Assembly (NCBI GenBank): GCA_002077045.2
Contig: KZ111144.1
Span: forward strand, 1,728,982 to 1,792,981
Direction of reading: 5' to 3'
Source: Rachicladosporium sp. CCFEE 5018
Lineage: Eukaryota > Ascomycota > Dothideomycetes > Cladosporiales > Cladosporiaceae
DNA length: 64,000 bases
Numbering within the stretch: the stretch's first letter is position 1; the number at the start of each line of letters is the position of its first letter. The translations under genes were made by a program, and so were the position numbers. The notes under the pieces were generated by a model. The model worked only from the letters and a program-made list of their open reading frames with translations, did no database searches and was not told the DNA's origin. Shown here piece after piece: positions 32,832 to 46,006 of the stretch.

Positions 32832-33373
32832 TCAGAACTCCGCGATCGGATCGCCTCGTAGCTTGCCGCGCATTTGCCACTTGCCCTGTTCAATGCAGTC
32901 AGCATGCGTGCCACAAGATCTTGAAGCTCATGGCAAGCATGGCACCGCCAGGCTCATCAAGAGTGAGCCTGTAGGTGTCATGCTTGCGATGTTGCAGCTC
33001 CACTCACCTCTGTCTGATATCCCATGTACAAAAATCCCGCCGGTACTGCCACAATGTACACGAATGATAGCCATGCCGTCCGGGGTGTCCATCGGAAGAA
33101 CTCGTGTCGCTTCACGTACATGTCTGCGTGAAACTTAGTGTATGCTCTTCCCAGGTATCCCTATCTCCAGCCCGCAGCATCGTGATCTCAGCACGCGCTT
33201 CTATCGAGCGTCCTGCTGATGGTGCGTCGCTAATACGTCCAGATGGGAAGGGTAGTGCGAACGTACTGGCATATTTGACCAACGCCGGGTCCATGTTCAA
33301 GCCTGTCTTCTCGTCAGCCACGCTCCAATCTCAGGTCACCCGGTGCGCGCTCACTGTTGACGTGGCCCGCCAT
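32832..33373 (-). CDS. Complex I B15/NDUFB4-like subunit, copy B
   Basis: Exons 33373-33355, 33302-33267, 33123-33008 and 32885-32832, the same phases as copy A. The protein is intact, with RWTPRTAW, the single membrane helix and the GKWQMRGKLRGDPIAEF tail. Intron 2 has the same length as in A but a different sequence over about 70 bases, while the exons barely change. Confidence 0.7.
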
Positions 33374-33699
33374 CCTTGCTATTGAGGGTCTCATGATTGC
33401 GATGTGGAGTTTGATGTACGACAATCACTTTCGTCGTCGCAACGATTGACGTCGTAGTCAGGCACACTAGCTCGCATTGGAGGGCACATGAGCGGAAGGA
33501 GCCGTCGGTGCCAAGATCTTTGACTTCGAGACCACGCCTCGGCTCGGAAGCTGGAGCTTCTTCACGAGCCAAACGGTGCGAGCTACCTCCTATCAAACCT
33601 CAGAAATAGATGTTGGGACGAGGCATAAGTAGATCCGTTCCGCTCATCAAGCCCATTTTGAAGCAATCTCAACTCCGCCTTTACCGCACGTTCAGCATC

Positions 33700-34721
33700 A
33701 TGGCAGACACTCAAGCTCCCCAGACGCAGATCACCTTGCATTGGTAGGTTGATCACTCATCATTCTTATGCCCAGCTACATGAAACTCGAGCTCGAGAGA
33801 GGTGAAGCTCCGCCCAGCCCCTTCGTTTGCGCGCACGAGAGAGCCCAAGGGGTACTTTTGAAACTCACTTCCAAGCCTGCTCATAGCTCTCACCTTCAGC
33901 TCGGATCTCCACACCTGCTGAAACTGACCGAACCGCAGGCTCGAACGCTCCCGCGCCCAACGTATAGTCTGGCTTCTCCGCTCCTGCAAAGACATCGACT
34001 ACAAGCTCGACCTCTACAAGCGCGGCGCCGACGGCCTCGCCAAAGAAGATCTCAAGAAAGCTCATCCTCTGGGTAAATCCCCGGTCATCACCATCACCTC
34101 GCCAAATTCGACGACGCCGGTCACTCTCGCCGAGTCGGGTCTCATTACTGAATATGTGAGCGAGCATTATGCGCCTCAGCTGATCCCCACGCGGTGGCGC
34201 GACAGCCAGGAGGGCAAGGCTGGAGGAGAGACTGAGGCGTACCTGCGATGGAAGTTCTACATGCATTATGCTGAGGGTAGCTTGATGGCGATTCTGCTCA
34301 TCTCGCATATCATGAACCGTACGCCCGTCCATCGTCCTCCCATCTAGCGTCTTCCACTGACAATCTCACTACAGAACTCAAAGACGGGCCCGCCGTCCCC
34401 TTCTTCGTCAAACCCTTGACCCGCGCTGTCGCTGGCAAGATCGAATCCGCGTTCCTCAACCAAAATCTTGCAACGCAATTCGGGTTCCTCGAGTCGCAGG
34501 TCTCGACCTCGCCTGACGGTGGCTCGTACCTGTGCGGCAAAGAACTCACATCCGCAGACATGCTGATGAGTTTCCCGCTCATGGCTGCGAAGCCGCAGCT
34601 GCCTGAGGCGACGTACCCGAAGCTGAGGGCTTACATTGCGAGGTTGGAGGCTGAGCCGAGCTTTAAGGAGAGTGTGGCGGAGGTTGAGAAGCTGACTGGA
34701 GAGCCATATAAGATCTTGTAA
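33700..34721 (+). CDS. Glutathione S-transferase, copy B
   Basis: Exons 33700-33743, 33939-34318 and 34375-34721, 256 residues like copy A. The glutathione-site LAESGLITEYV and the C-terminal LTSADMLMSFPL are kept. Intron 1 (195 nt) and intron 2 (56 nt) differ in length and sequence from copy A (207 and 64 nt). Exon substitutions are mostly at third codon positions, so the enzyme looks functional in both copies. Confidence 0.85.
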
Positions 34722-35394
34722 TGTGACATGCGATCAAACGCGATGGGATTCGATGATGATGATAAACGCATGTCGATCGAACTGCCGTTCAGTACAACCT
34801 TTCACATTCGCACTTCCTCACATGTATTCTTCGATGTATGTTATAGGTTGTGGCAGGGAGAGCAAGCCTATGCTAGTAGTCGTGAGCTTGACTGCACTTC
34901 CCTTTTTCCAGTTCTCTGATCACTCCCGCGCTTTGATGAGTGCAGCTACAACAGCGAGTTGCTACTCTGCGATGTGCATGAGAATACCACGGTGGCACAA
35001 TTATCGCGACTGCCTAGTTTAAGTGGTTTCTCATCGATCACGCGTGACATAAATGCTATCGTGGGCGCGTTTGCACAAGCACAGAAACGTTCAGACTTTT
35101 GGAGGAGCGCAGATAAAACAGCACGATCTAATGGGTAGTTTGCGGCAGGAAAAGCGTAGATCACAGATAGCATGACCGTCGTGGAAGTACAGCTAAAAAA
35201 TGCATGAACCCAAGTAATGGCAGTTGACAATACTAAAAAGTCAGGGACAATGAGCAACTAACTCGCGATATGTGCGGCAGAAGCCAGGAACGAATGATTC
35301 AAGTATTTCAAAGTCTTCGTGCAGACCAGTCCATTTCACTATCTACATCCTACACTACTGTACATTTGATTCAGTGCCTGCTACTCATCATCCT
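34722..35394. other. Copy-B-specific intergenic DNA
   Basis: After the GST stop, a few words recur (GCATGTCGAT), but the rest does not match copy A. This is the left breakpoint zone of inverted block I. No gene is seen. Confidence 0.5.
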
Positions 35395-37330
35395 CCGTCT
35401 AAGCACCCACAGGGTCCTGGCAGATCAGAGCTTGCCCAAGGATGGGCAGCGCACAGCACTTAGCCTGCTGACCCTCAGCGGCGCAAGTAGCGACAAAGTT
35501 GTCGGCCGATGTGGGAGTGACCGTGGCTGTTGACAGTGTCAGTACTTGCTACAAGTTGGCCAACAGGGTGTGAATATCACTTACGGTTCACGCAGTTGAG
35601 ATCTGCGACGCCGAGGACGTCTGTTGCGCAGCAGACGGCGTTGCTGTATGTGCCTGAGCAGACCAGGGTTTGGCGCTTTTCTGTGGGTGCGGCCGAGACG
35701 GCGATGGCGCTGAGCGCGAAGGTGGCGATGGATGTGAAGAGCATATTGGCGGTTGGTAGTGTTGGTTGGTTGTTTGGTGAAGAGTTGATGTAGTGGAGTT
35801 GATCTGATTGTTGGAGATGGTTGAAAGTGCTTGTTGATGATGTTGGGTTGCTGGTTTGATGATGGAAAGAAAACGCTGGCGGAAGGACTTGACCTGACTT
35901 CTTATACACCTTCGACCATCGCTTCGTCGACCTTCGTCGCCTACGACTTCATCCACTTGCCACCGTCACCTATACCACTACGTCAGTCAAACTGCTGATC
36001 TTCCAAGGCCAAAGAGGATATCAAAACCGTGCGAGACCACCATGTCAGGATCAATAGGCTCGTGCAGTGCCTGCAACTCAGGGTTCACACCCTCGGCAGT
36101 TCACTCTATATTGCTTTATGGGTGTGAAGATCGTCATATAGGGCTTCCAAGTAGAGGATGATATAGCCGTTAAGTCTCGCGTCAGAAGCGCTGGTGGGCA
36201 ATGACGTGAAAGGGGTGGTGCCGAAACATGGGGTTGTGCATGCGGCTGTCCTTGCGGCTGTCACTCGGTAGGATAATTCCGGTCGAGTCGGCAGAGATTG
36301 CCTGATTGTCAGGGTGTGAGGCGCACGCAGGGTCTGGCTCAATGTGGCCCTGCAGAGAGACCGAGATGGGACGATATGGACGAAGAGGTGCATTCGGGAT
36401 GAAGATGGCTGAGCCATATTGATACTCACCCTTCGAGCAGTGTATCGCGCATCGATGGCCTCTTGTAGCTGCAACCAGGGACAATGGCACAGCCGTTGAC
36501 TGAGATCGATTTCGATCCTGCTATCCACAGTATAATCCACTGTAGCCGGGTTCGCATTGAGGCAGCGCGGTCAAACACGCCAGGTGTAGCCGGCCTGGAT
36601 GCCCAAGTGGGTGTGCTCCGTCGAAATGCGACCAGTAGCGCGTTAGAGAAATCAATCGACCCCAACCATGCTCAGCTTCGAAGACCAAGCGAAGTGACGT
36701 CGGGCTGTTGACGCTGTTGCAAAGGTCGGTACCGAGATGAGGCCTCGTCCAGTAGCGCGGCTACATGTTCTCAAGTCTCCATGGAAGATACGTACCAGAT
36801 CGTCAAGCACAGCCGCGGGCTCAACGTGTAGGACGAATGATCCTGGAGAGTGCCACAGGCATCACGCCCTGGATGTCAAGACTAAATGCTCCTTCATCTA
36901 CACGTACCTGCATCAGCATGCACAGCCATCTACGAACCTGTCAGCCATGCGATGCGGCGCTGTCGAAACTCCAGGATCTGCACTTCCGTGCGACGTCGGT
37001 TGCACAGGCAGACTGGGGTGAAGTCTTGAAAAGGCCCGCAGGGATGTGCCATATCCCTGCCTATAGCATGTGCCGACCCTGCATTCGGCAGTGAGGCTCT
37101 CAACGGCGGCTATGCTACGAAACGTGCCGATGGCGTACAGCTTCCTATTTCCGTTTCACCACGGCCGTGTAGACGAGCGCGGATGAGGTGAACGTACATC
37201 TCTGTTGTGGATTCAATCGCAAGCGGAGTGGGAAGGGAAACGGAGGTGAAGTCGAAGCGTAGAGCTCGGAGTTTTGCGATGAAGTGACGTCGTCAGCCCT
37301 ACTGTGCTCCATGTCGCGTGCAGATGAAAC
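35395..37330. other. Inverted block I in copy B
   Basis: The reverse complement of A 3620-5575. Within it, 35985-36400 (minus) carries the equivalent of the small unknown gene at 4583-4973, still open in the LPSDSRKDSRMHNPMF and DILFGLGRSAV segments. The remaining 36400-37330 is conserved at DNA level, but reading frames differ from A. Confidence 0.8.
35399..35744 (-). CDS. Class II hydrophobin, copy B
   Basis: Exons 35744-35585 and 35526-35399, 95 residues. The signal peptide, the EKR site and all eight cysteines are unchanged from copy A. The 58-nt intron is almost entirely different from copy A's 54-nt intron apart from the donor and the ACTGACAC branch-point region. The gene is on the minus strand here because the block is inverted. 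Confidence 0.92.
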
Positions 37331-37689
37331 GTTATGGAGAGGCGGTTGTCACTGCCGAAGAGGGTATCAGTATCTCGAGCGCCAGACCGACGACATCACC
37401 AGCATTACCTGCGCGGCGCAAGCCTAGTTCGGTCTCCACTCGAAACGCACGAAGAATCGTGTGAGGGCGAACTAGCAGCAGCGCCTGCGCTCATCAAGAC
37501 ATTATGTGCCCGGGTCTCTTCGTCTTCGTTGCCACGTCATGGGTGGTACACTCTTTCGTACAACCTGCGCTCTCCTGTAAGGTTGGAGCGACCCTCTTGA
37601 GCTCGACTCTGTTGCTCAAGCGTCGGCAGTTTCAATGCAATAATCAGATGTCTGTCGACACATGGTCGCGAGCTGTGCACATTTCCTTG
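37331..37689. other. Copy-B-specific spacer between inverted blocks
   Basis: About 360 bases without a match to the A spacer (5576-6160) or to other parts of the window that I could find. GC-rich, no convincing gene. Confidence 0.45.
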
Positions 37690-38076
37690 TTGAACTACAG
37701 TCTCTCGCCGATGCAGCCGTCATAGTCAGACACTCGTGGTCCGCATTGTAGCAGCATGAGACTCTGGAGGTTCTCGAAAGAGAGGAGGCAGTAAGGCAGC
37801 AGAGCGTTCATGCTGTACAGAGCAATGATGACTGTGTCTCCGAAGGTTGGATTGGATACATTACAGATTATCTACTTGGTCTATAGACCCAACCGCCGTC
37901 ATGGACACAATCCGCATGCCCTTCTTTCCCGATTGCCGTAATGCACATGCGCCTGCGCCATGCTAAGATTCCACCAGCCAAAGGAGCGCTCTTCGACCCT
38001 TAAGGCCATGCAGTGGGAGAATGTGCCGAGTGATGCATACAGCATACTCGTGAAAGACTCGACCGTTCGTGGATCT

Positions 38077-39365
38077 CTACACAGCCTTCATGACCTTCGG
38101 CATCGGCGGTGGTGCCAGCTCAGTCCCGAATATGCGGTCCCAGAAGCGACTCGTCACACCAAAGCCGTTCTCGTAGTCGGCGAAGTGGTGCTGTAGATGG
38201 TACTTCTTGATCTCACGGTAGTATGATGGGAGGCTACAACGGAGTCAGCATAAGTTACACGAAAGTCGGAATACAGGAAGACTCACTTCTTGTGGTGCAG
38301 AAAGTAGTGCGTGCAGTCATACACAATATACCCGAAGATCCCTCCGCAGAAGACTGTCACTGCAGCATACCAGTCATAAGCGAAGACGGTGTGGGCTAGC
38401 TTCCAGAACGGAAGCGCCAGTGCGACGAACAGCGTCGGAGGCATCACTAGTCGTAGTCGGTCCATGGGTAGGTAGTGGTGAATGCCGTGTAGCAAGAAGT
38501 GCGCCGTGATGGCGAAGCGGTTGTCGGGCATGTAGTAGTCTACATGGAAGAGGCATCGATGCAGTCCGTACTCGACCAGCGTCCAGAGACATAATCCGAG
38601 CATCCAGGAGGAGATCGTCTGCAGTGGTGTGAAGTGTGTGAATCCAAGGTATGTCCCGTATGCGACGGGTGGTAGCCACACAGTGGGCACAACATACCAT
38701 GCAGTCTTACTCAACGGCTCGAGGAAGTTGCCGAACAGCGGTGCGCTCGCACCACCCTTGTAATGCCGCGGTCGATGCACCTGCTCGAGATAGAACTGCT
38801 TGCTGAAGCCTCCGTTGAACACCTGCATCAGAAGTGGCCGATCCAAATCCAGAAACTTGTGCTTCTTGAAGTCTTCGCGTGTGTCTGTCTCCTTGTCGAG
38901 ATCCTCCGCTGAGCTCAGGCCAGTATTCTCATACACGGCTTTCTCAGCCTGCTCCTCGCTGAATTTGCTCACTTCCTCTCGCTTCCTCACTTCCTCGCCT
39001 GCACCTCCACTCTCTAACTCCATCATTCCCTTCTCCGTGCTTCCAGGCTCCAGCGGCACGATCGCAAACGGGTCGTCGCTCTTGACCACTGCATCGATGA
39101 CTTTCTCCCCTGCCACGAAGCCTATCAGATGGTCATCTAGGATCTCCCACGCGCTCTCGCTGTGCGTATGCGAGACCTCATCCTGCATGATCTCGGTGAC
39201 ATCCTTTCCACCATACTCGACGATCAGGTCGCCGCCTCCTGGGTGATCATCGAGGAAGGGTGTGATGTCGTAGACCTTTGTGCCGACTGTGACATAGCAG
39301 GAGGAGGCAGTGTTGTGAGAAGCGACATCTGCTGTGGGGAGGGTGGGGAGTATTCGGCCAGGCAT
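38077..39365 (-). CDS. SCS7: Sphingolipid fatty-acid 2-hydroxylase, copy B
   Basis: Exons 39365-38287 and 38233-38077, 411 residues, identical architecture to copy A. It has the cytochrome b5 domain with DDHPGG, then a hydroxylase domain with every histidine box retained (HRCLFHVDY, HGIHHYLPMD, HYFLHH and the exon-2 HxxHH). The only change inside a box is His to Tyr at the last position of the first box (VDHY to VDYY), outside the core HxxxH ligands. In-frame codons upstream of the ATG at 39365 are not conserved in A. Confidence 0.95.
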
Positions 39366-39781
39366 TGTGAATGCGATGTGTAGGTAATGGCCTTGATGGC
39401 CGATATGGTAAGATTGCTCAGGCAGCAAGTATCGGAATGCCTCGGTGATGTGTTGATGAGGACTGCGCTGCAAGGTTAATCTACGCTGAGGGTGGGTGGT
39501 GTGTAAGTGTAAAGGGTGCGATTCAGCTTCTCAGGACGTGATGCTATGTCAGCTTGTCATCAACGGGCAATTTCGGCACTTTGGTGGCGATGGGTGATGG
39601 CCATCTCATCACACAAGCGGCTCGCACTCGCGATCTGCATCTCGGGACCCACAAACAAGGAGAGATAAGCTTTCCTTGCCGGCTGCATCCGCCATGCAAT
39701 TTCTCGAGTTATGAAAGATGTCGGTGTTGCATCTACCTTTGTGCATATATGTGTTAGCGTCGCTGGACGTCTCCATGCGTA

Positions 39782-42032
39782 TCACCACAGGAACTCCCTC
39801 GCAGCGTTCCTCGCTCTCTCACTACTATAGGCTTCGATCTTTACCGCACCCAGAATGACCTCCATACCACTCCCGCCAGGTATGGGCTGCACTCTCAGCC
39901 GCCACTGCGCTTTCTTCACAATCCACTCCTCAGCTTCCTCTTCTTCACCACTGGCACTCTGTCGCTTCGAATCGGCTTCGTCCTCGACATCCATATCGAG
40001 ATCATCGTCCTCCTCTTTGACTCGCCATTCCTTCCCATCCAGCAGCACATCAACATCCGTCCCTAGCCTGACCTTCACCCTCTCATCGCTGATTCCAGTA
40101 TTCCTCGGACTAACCCCTAGACTGCTGATACCCTTCCCACTGTCCATCAGCATCAGTCCCAGCGGCTGCGTGATAGGCAGATTCATCTTGTTTGCCACAA
40201 CGCCAAACAGACTCGTGATGCGTGCAAGCGTCAGGCCGGAGAAGACCGCTCGAGCATACCGCACAGGCGCATTGTGGGTCGGCGCCGCAACAGCTAGCTC
40301 CGTGCTCTCATCGCCAGATATCTCCACGATCAAGGCGTGGGCTTCGGCATCTATGTAAGGCCGCTGATAGTAGATCCAGCCTGCTCCAACGACTACCGGG
40401 GCAGAAGATGCAGTGCTGGCTGGCGAAGCGTCCGATGGCTCCGACGGCGCGGCCGTAGCATCCAAAACGAATGAGATACCTGACTGTCGCACATCCTCAA
40501 GTCGAATAAGGATCTCACTCTTGCCTCTGGCGAGGTTGTGTGAGATGTCGCAGGGAATGAGTTTCTGCTCAAGCCCTTTGAGGTGAAAGTATCGTGCATC
40601 TCGGAGGAGCTCCTCGCGATGCTCCTTGCATCTGATCTGGAGTGGGTAGCCTTTCAGCACTTGCAGCAGGTCTGCGAACGTACCGGCGCTTCTGCCCATC
40701 ACCGAGGGTGGGAGCAACGAAGGTGGTCGGAGGAGGGTCCGTTGCGTCAGCCCGGGGAAGACGGAGCTGGGCGTCGTGAAGAACGAGCTGAAGCCAAGGG
40801 AGAAGTAGTTTGGGGTGTTTCCCGGCGAGTTGAAGAGATCTTTGGGGATCTGAAACTCGGCTTCGCCTACGCGGACGTATATTGTCGAGGCGAATAGCTG
40901 GGCTGAGAGGCGTGGTACTCAAGAATAGTCAGTATTCGAACGATGGGCCATGGTCGAGAGCTGCACTTACAGCTATAGAACTGTGCATCAGCGAATAGCC
41001 GAACGAAGTGCGGTCCATCTCGCGGCGAGACATGGTAGCCTTGCAGATGCAAGCTGATATCCTCGAAGGTGCTCTGCGGAGTGTCAGCGCCGCACGAGCT
41101 TCGAATTCGCCATGATGTACCCACCGGATCTCGATCGATGTACAGCGTCCTCACGCCATCAGCGCTATCGCTCTGCCGTAGCTGCTCTTCGAAGAACTGC
41201 GAGAAGTACGAGGGTGCTCTACAAGCCTCAGTATAATCTTTGTCGTCGAGTAAAAGTGTGCATGCTTACCGTCTGACGATATTGACGCCCCTGAAAGCCT
41301 GAAGAGCCGGTCACCAATCTGTATAGGGAAGACTTTCCGAGCTGGCAGGAACATAGGCGTTTCTGCATCTGGCAGAGCTCGATCTGTACTAGTCCCGGGC
41401 CCTTCGTAGGATGTTCCCCTCGAGGGCGGGGCAGGTCGAGCTCTTGCAGTACGCGGCGACGTTGAGCTCATCTGTGCTGTCTTCGTCCGCTCAGTACTGC
41501 CTTCCGGTACGGTGTGCGATCGTTTCAAGTCTGTCCTCGAGTCGACTGGGTTGAGAGAAGAGTCGGCGTTGACCTTTCGCTTGGTGCCGTACGCTGAAGG
41601 CACGCTCCCAGGTATAGTCAGGACGGAGCTAGATGATAGTGCGCGTTCCAGAAGATTCCCCGAGGCCCTGCGCTTGGTGCCAGTGATGATGGGCAACACG
41701 TCGGCGCCGTGGAACTCACGTACACTTCCTGCTGGCTGGTTGCTGCTGGTTAGCAGCTCGCCTTGCGGCTCGTAGATATATGTCGACGGTACAGCGCTGC
41801 CACTGCTCGGTGACTTCCAGCTCCAGGTCGCAGACTCCAGTGGATTTTGAGCAGCGGTGCCTTGGGCAGCCGCGCCATCACTATTTATACTCCCCTGGGA
41901 GACGGCGTCTTGAGACACCAGTAGGTCCGTCGGCGTGTCTGCTACATGATGCCTTAGGCTTGGAGTAGACTGCGATGGCAAATTTACGGCCTTTGTGGAT
42001 GTAGCATCACTGGATCTTGATTGATCGGGCAT
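39782..42032 (-). CDS. Double BTB/POZ protein, copy B
   Basis: Exons 42032-41270, 41216-41125, 41073-40971 and 40917-39782 give 697 residues. Both BTB domains are almost unchanged. The Ser/Pro-rich N-terminus carries most of the replacements and small indels, and one residue is lost in the C-terminal half. An in-frame ATG 29 codons upstream (42119) is not matched in copy A, so I keep MPDQS as the start. Confidence 0.85.
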
Positions 42033-42850
42033 ATCCGTAGAAGTGGTAGAACACTTGGCGGCGTTATGTGATGCAAGGCGGAAGTCGGATTTTCGGGTTC
42101 GCGAGCAATACCTGAGCACTTCTCGACTGCTACCAATGCCATAAGGGCATCATATTCAATATTGCAGTCCGCATGAAATCAAGGTAGTAGCATCTAGACT
42201 GAACTTCCAAGGCGCCAGCGGTGGTCTAGTAGGCAATCGGGCTCTAGCGGAGCGCTGACTGGAGATGTGTCAAGACACGAAGAGAGAGATGATCACGGCT
42301 GGAGCGTGGCGGCCGCATAGAGTTAGTGCCAGGTACAGAGGGTCGATCTGCCGACTTGCTGACTGCGCGTCAGCGAGGTGGCGCTTGTGCGGCTAGGAGA
42401 TGAGCTGCAGGCGATGGGATCAATAGGGTGATCGTGAATCGATGATGAAAGCTAAACTCTGTTGCTGCGGCCATCTGCACTCCAACACGAAGGGTATTGC
42501 GACTCGCGTCCACATTCTCAACCCAGGTGAGCATGGTGATGTCGAGTAATGACAGCTAAAGGCTGAGGTGTGTCAGCCGCACAGCCTTGAGCAGCGCGAC
42601 AATGCTGCTTGTCATAATAGATCCAGAGAGATCACTACTGCATTCTGTAAAGTGGAAGCTCGAAGGGGTACACACACATGGGACGAGTCTAGCATCGCGC
42701 CTCAGCGGACATAGTAATCATTGCTGTGGCCGCTAGTGTTCTGATGACAGGATCGGATGACAAAGGCACCTACGAGCCCAGGGGTTCATTAGGTAACGAG
42801 CTATCTACACACTAGATCGGGCCGATTGCCATTGAAAACCATACACCCGC

Positions 42851-43145
42851 CCTGCGGTCACAACCATACCATACGCCTGAAGGCCTCTGGAAGGCCTAGC
42901 TGAAGCACTGCCGTTGGTTCTAGTCCGAGAGCACACGAGGGGCTGGACATACTGCGCATCATTTCCTTAAACCCCTGATACAATGTCATGGCTGTCTGCC
43001 AATTTCCGATCGTTACACGAAGTGATGGACGATGGCTTCAGGCATTGCGTGAGTGAGCTGCAACTACTCGCTCGGTGATCATACCACCGCCTGCATCGAC
43101 TCCAGTAGCTCCAACGCCACTGATCCAGTTCTTGGATCAATTGTG
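42851..43145. other. Right breakpoint zone of block II
   Basis: No clear match to copy A until about 43138, where direct-orientation homology resumes (GTCCACCTGAGA). No gene is seen. Confidence 0.45.
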
Positions 43146-43592
43146 CTACGTCCACCTGAGAGTCCGAAGCCTTGCGATCGCGTCGTCTACCTCCCACCGC
43201 TGCGTAGCCAAGATCCATACACCTGCTTTCGCTAGTTGTACATCTGCAACCCTGTGCGTCTGGACGATCTGAGGTAGATCGCGCAAGATCTCCGCGAAGC
43301 GCAAATGGATCATCGCACGTTCAGCAGTGGTAGCTGGAGCGTTGTTGTGAATGTAGACTCTCATGCGAGCCACTATACCACCGAAAAGCTTCCAAATGAG
43401 GATTACAAGCGCATGATTCATCGCGTCATGTACCGCGCGTGTTCTGACTGGGTGTAACTCGAGGAACTCGTGGCGCCGTGCCTCCATGTTAAGGGGACGG
43501 TTACCAGCGAGGATCGTGGTCATTCGGAGGTGCTTGACGTCAAAGTGACGTTGAGTGGTAACTGGGAGGCGTTGAGGTAGTGCGTTGGCCAT
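43146..43592 (-). CDS. Unknown 148-residue protein, copy B (intact)
   Basis: The frame starts at MANALPQRLPVTTQRHFDV and is open for 148 codons (an upstream in-frame ATG at 43637 is not shared with A). It includes HPVRTRAVHDAMNHALVILI, IWKLFGGIVARMRVYIHNN and HRVADVQLAKAGVWILATQR. It looks helical and basic; no family is recognised. The copy-A allele has TGA in place of the Trp codon after ILI. It lies 83 nt downstream of the HET remnant on the same strand. Confidence 0.5.
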   Translation of the reverse strand: MANALPQRLPVTTQRHFDVKHLRMTTILAGNRPLNMEARRHEFLELHPVRTRAVHDAMNHALVILIWKLFGGIVARMRVYIHNNAPATTAERAMIHLRFAEILRDLPQIVQTHRVADVQLAKAGVWILATQRWEVDDAIARLRTLRWT

Positions 43593-43674
43593 TCGAGGGG
43601 GTAGATACTTGTACGACTGCCAGGAGGGATCCGACATACTTATAGGTGATCGACTGCCGATGTAGATGCTGATG

Positions 43675-45434
43675 CTAGATCATTATAGATGGGAAGATCA
43701 CCCGGCGATTGAGCGGTCCGCCTTTACGATGTCTGGGCCAGATCTTGCGCCCACAGGGCGATGACTTATTGCCGACATGCGTCTCGTCCGCAAGGCGCGG
43801 TAGTGCCGTAGTGGATGTTGATGTGTGGTCGCTTGACAAAGTCTGCCTCTCCGTGGGCGATGTTTTCGTACTATTCTGGTCACCGGCTAGGAGCATTGGA
43901 CCTTCAGCCTGCTTAGGGGAGTTTTGCAGTCGACCATACAGAGGGTAGCGTTTCTGTTTCTGGTCCTCGCCAACGGTCAGGGTCGGAATCTTGGACGTTA
44001 CCCTCTGTATCGAGCGGCGCAAAGCAAGCCCAGGACAGCGCCTCGCTTGATAGCGTACTGTCTGAGAATACAATTGGTTGGCCAACGTACTTGAAAGATA
44101 GCGCAGTCGCTGCAGTGCTTCCTGCAACGACAGGCTCCACACCTCTCACAACCGTCCTGCCGAACTTGCAGAGCCAGGTGAATACTGCACCAGCGCAGAC
44201 ATGGCTGACTCCAAATGCCTTGAGCAGTAGCGCGCAAGTCTCTGCCACTTTCGCCAATGATTCCGAGTGTGACGATTTGACATGCTGACGCCGAATCTCA
44301 AGCACAGTCTTGAGTATAATGTTTCGTTGTGTGAGAGTGTAGTCAGGAAACACATCTCGTAAGGTGTTGTCAGGCTTCAGTAGACTGAGGACAGCAAAGA
44401 CCTTATCACGCGGGTCCAAGCACTTTGCCTCCTGAAATGTTACTAGCAAGGACTGCAGGGGTGCGTATAGTGTTCCTTTCGAGGCACGATAAGACGCACG
44501 GAGAGCAAGCAACTGCTGTGCCGGGCCCTGCTCCAACTGTGCACTGGTCTGGGTCACCAGACTTGTGAATGATCGAAGGGAGATGACGTGCGTGCCACAC
44601 ATGAAATAGAGATCTTTCGGGACGAGAAGCCTACGTAGGAATGATTAGCTTGGCACACGATAGTAGTGAGCGAGAGCAGCTTACTCCTGAGCGCACCACA
44701 TGCGGGTGAATAGCTCTGCCCGACTGAGACGTTTGACGACGCTCACGGCCGGTGCTTATCCGTTGGTTGTCAATTGTCGGTGCACCTTGAGATGTCGACG
44801 CAGTCGTGATCTCCAAAATTTCGATCCCGGCCCACTGGTCAAGTTCTGGAGGCACATGGGGGTACATATAATACTTGTCCAAGATACGAGAATCACTCAA
44901 TGACAGCACTCCTGTCCAGGCGAAGACACAAGTGGCCATCTTGAACGTTTCGCCCATGCTGCGTACCTGGCTGTTGCGTTCGTAAACATTCGTCTGATCT
45001 ATGCACTGTGCGTCGGCCCAGATGTGCGAGATCTGACCAAGCTCGCTGCTATATCTTGGACGACCGGAAAGGTCGAAACCGAGAATGCGCTTGGGGTGCT
45101 TGCGTGCTTTATCTATAGTCTGACGGATGTGCAGCAGGGCAGCGTGCAGATTGCGGCGCATGAGAACGGCGCGGCCATCAACGATGACAGTCTGCTGACT
45201 TTTCGCGTCGCCCCAGACGTAGGACAGTGCGATGTAGGGTGGGGCGACATCGCGTCCGTGAGTAGTTGTCCCCAATTTCAATGGTCGAGTAGCCTCGTCT
45301 GAGAGGTTGAACCTCTGATTAGAAAAGTGCAGCAGACGTATCTCGTGCCCCTGGAGTTCCGCCATGGTAGCAGACCGCGATAGGGCGAAAGTCTGTGCCA
45401 TCCCCTGTTGATGGATCTCGCAGGCGCACGGCAA
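43675..45434 (-). pseudogene. HET-domain gene, frameshifted (copy B)
   Basis: The HET domain is recognisable (PPYIALSYVWGD, IWADAQCIDQTNVYERNSQ, VFAWTGVLS, then DPRDKVFAVLSLL). Near 44752 the frame leaves the family pattern. The continuation AVSVVKRLSRAELFTRMWCA, which aligns with copy A, is read only after a 1-nt shift. A second break lies between about 43913 and 44020: the main frame stops at TAKLP, and the conserved C-terminus KGGPLNRRVIFPSIMI is in another frame. The exon 1/2 intron (GTAAGC..) is preserved. About half of the residues in exon 1 differ from copy A, against a few percent in flanking genes. Confidence 0.7.
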
Positions 45435-46006
45435 TTCTGAGCCGAGCTGGGAAGCACTGAAAGGGAGAGGGACAAAGCCTACCGGGGTGCGTGAACAATG
45501 TTCGATGCTTCAAATTCAAGTTCAGCAGTAGTGCCGACATGCCAACGTGTCTGGCTGCGGTGATCCAAGACGCAGACGAAGCAGGCGACTGCGAAGTGGC
45601 GTGATGCAATGTCTGGCCGTGGCGCAAGCTCAGCATCGTCGGCGCAGTACCTCCACATTCAATACATTAGCTGCCAAAGACGCATGGCAGCGCGCTGCTC
45701 ATATGTACATTCTGACCGGATGAGCAGAGTATATGCTGTCCGTCATGCCCGGGCTTCACGTTCAGCATCACGAATACTTGTGTGGCAAGCATCGCTTGAC
45801 GTAGCGAAAGATGCGCTCTGCTAATGTGGTTGATGATGGGAAGTACGCATATATCAGGTAGTAAAGTGTCTTGTCTGTGATTCGCGGCGGTCGGTCACGT
45901 GCACGCCAAGAAAGCAGCCCACCTCGAATCTCGAATTCGGCGTAGACGACGACACTTTGTCGCAATCAGTCTTGCACATCTGTATATCCTCACACATACC
46001 GCAAAG

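Larger units (their letters stand above)
37690..42850. other. Inverted block II in copy B
   Basis: The reverse complement of A about 6165-11350, containing the 2-hydroxylase and BTB genes. The outer part (42120-42850) is a poorly conserved promoter stretch with recognisable islands, such as the GGGCCGATTGCCA word matching A near 6175-6190. Confidence 0.8.
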
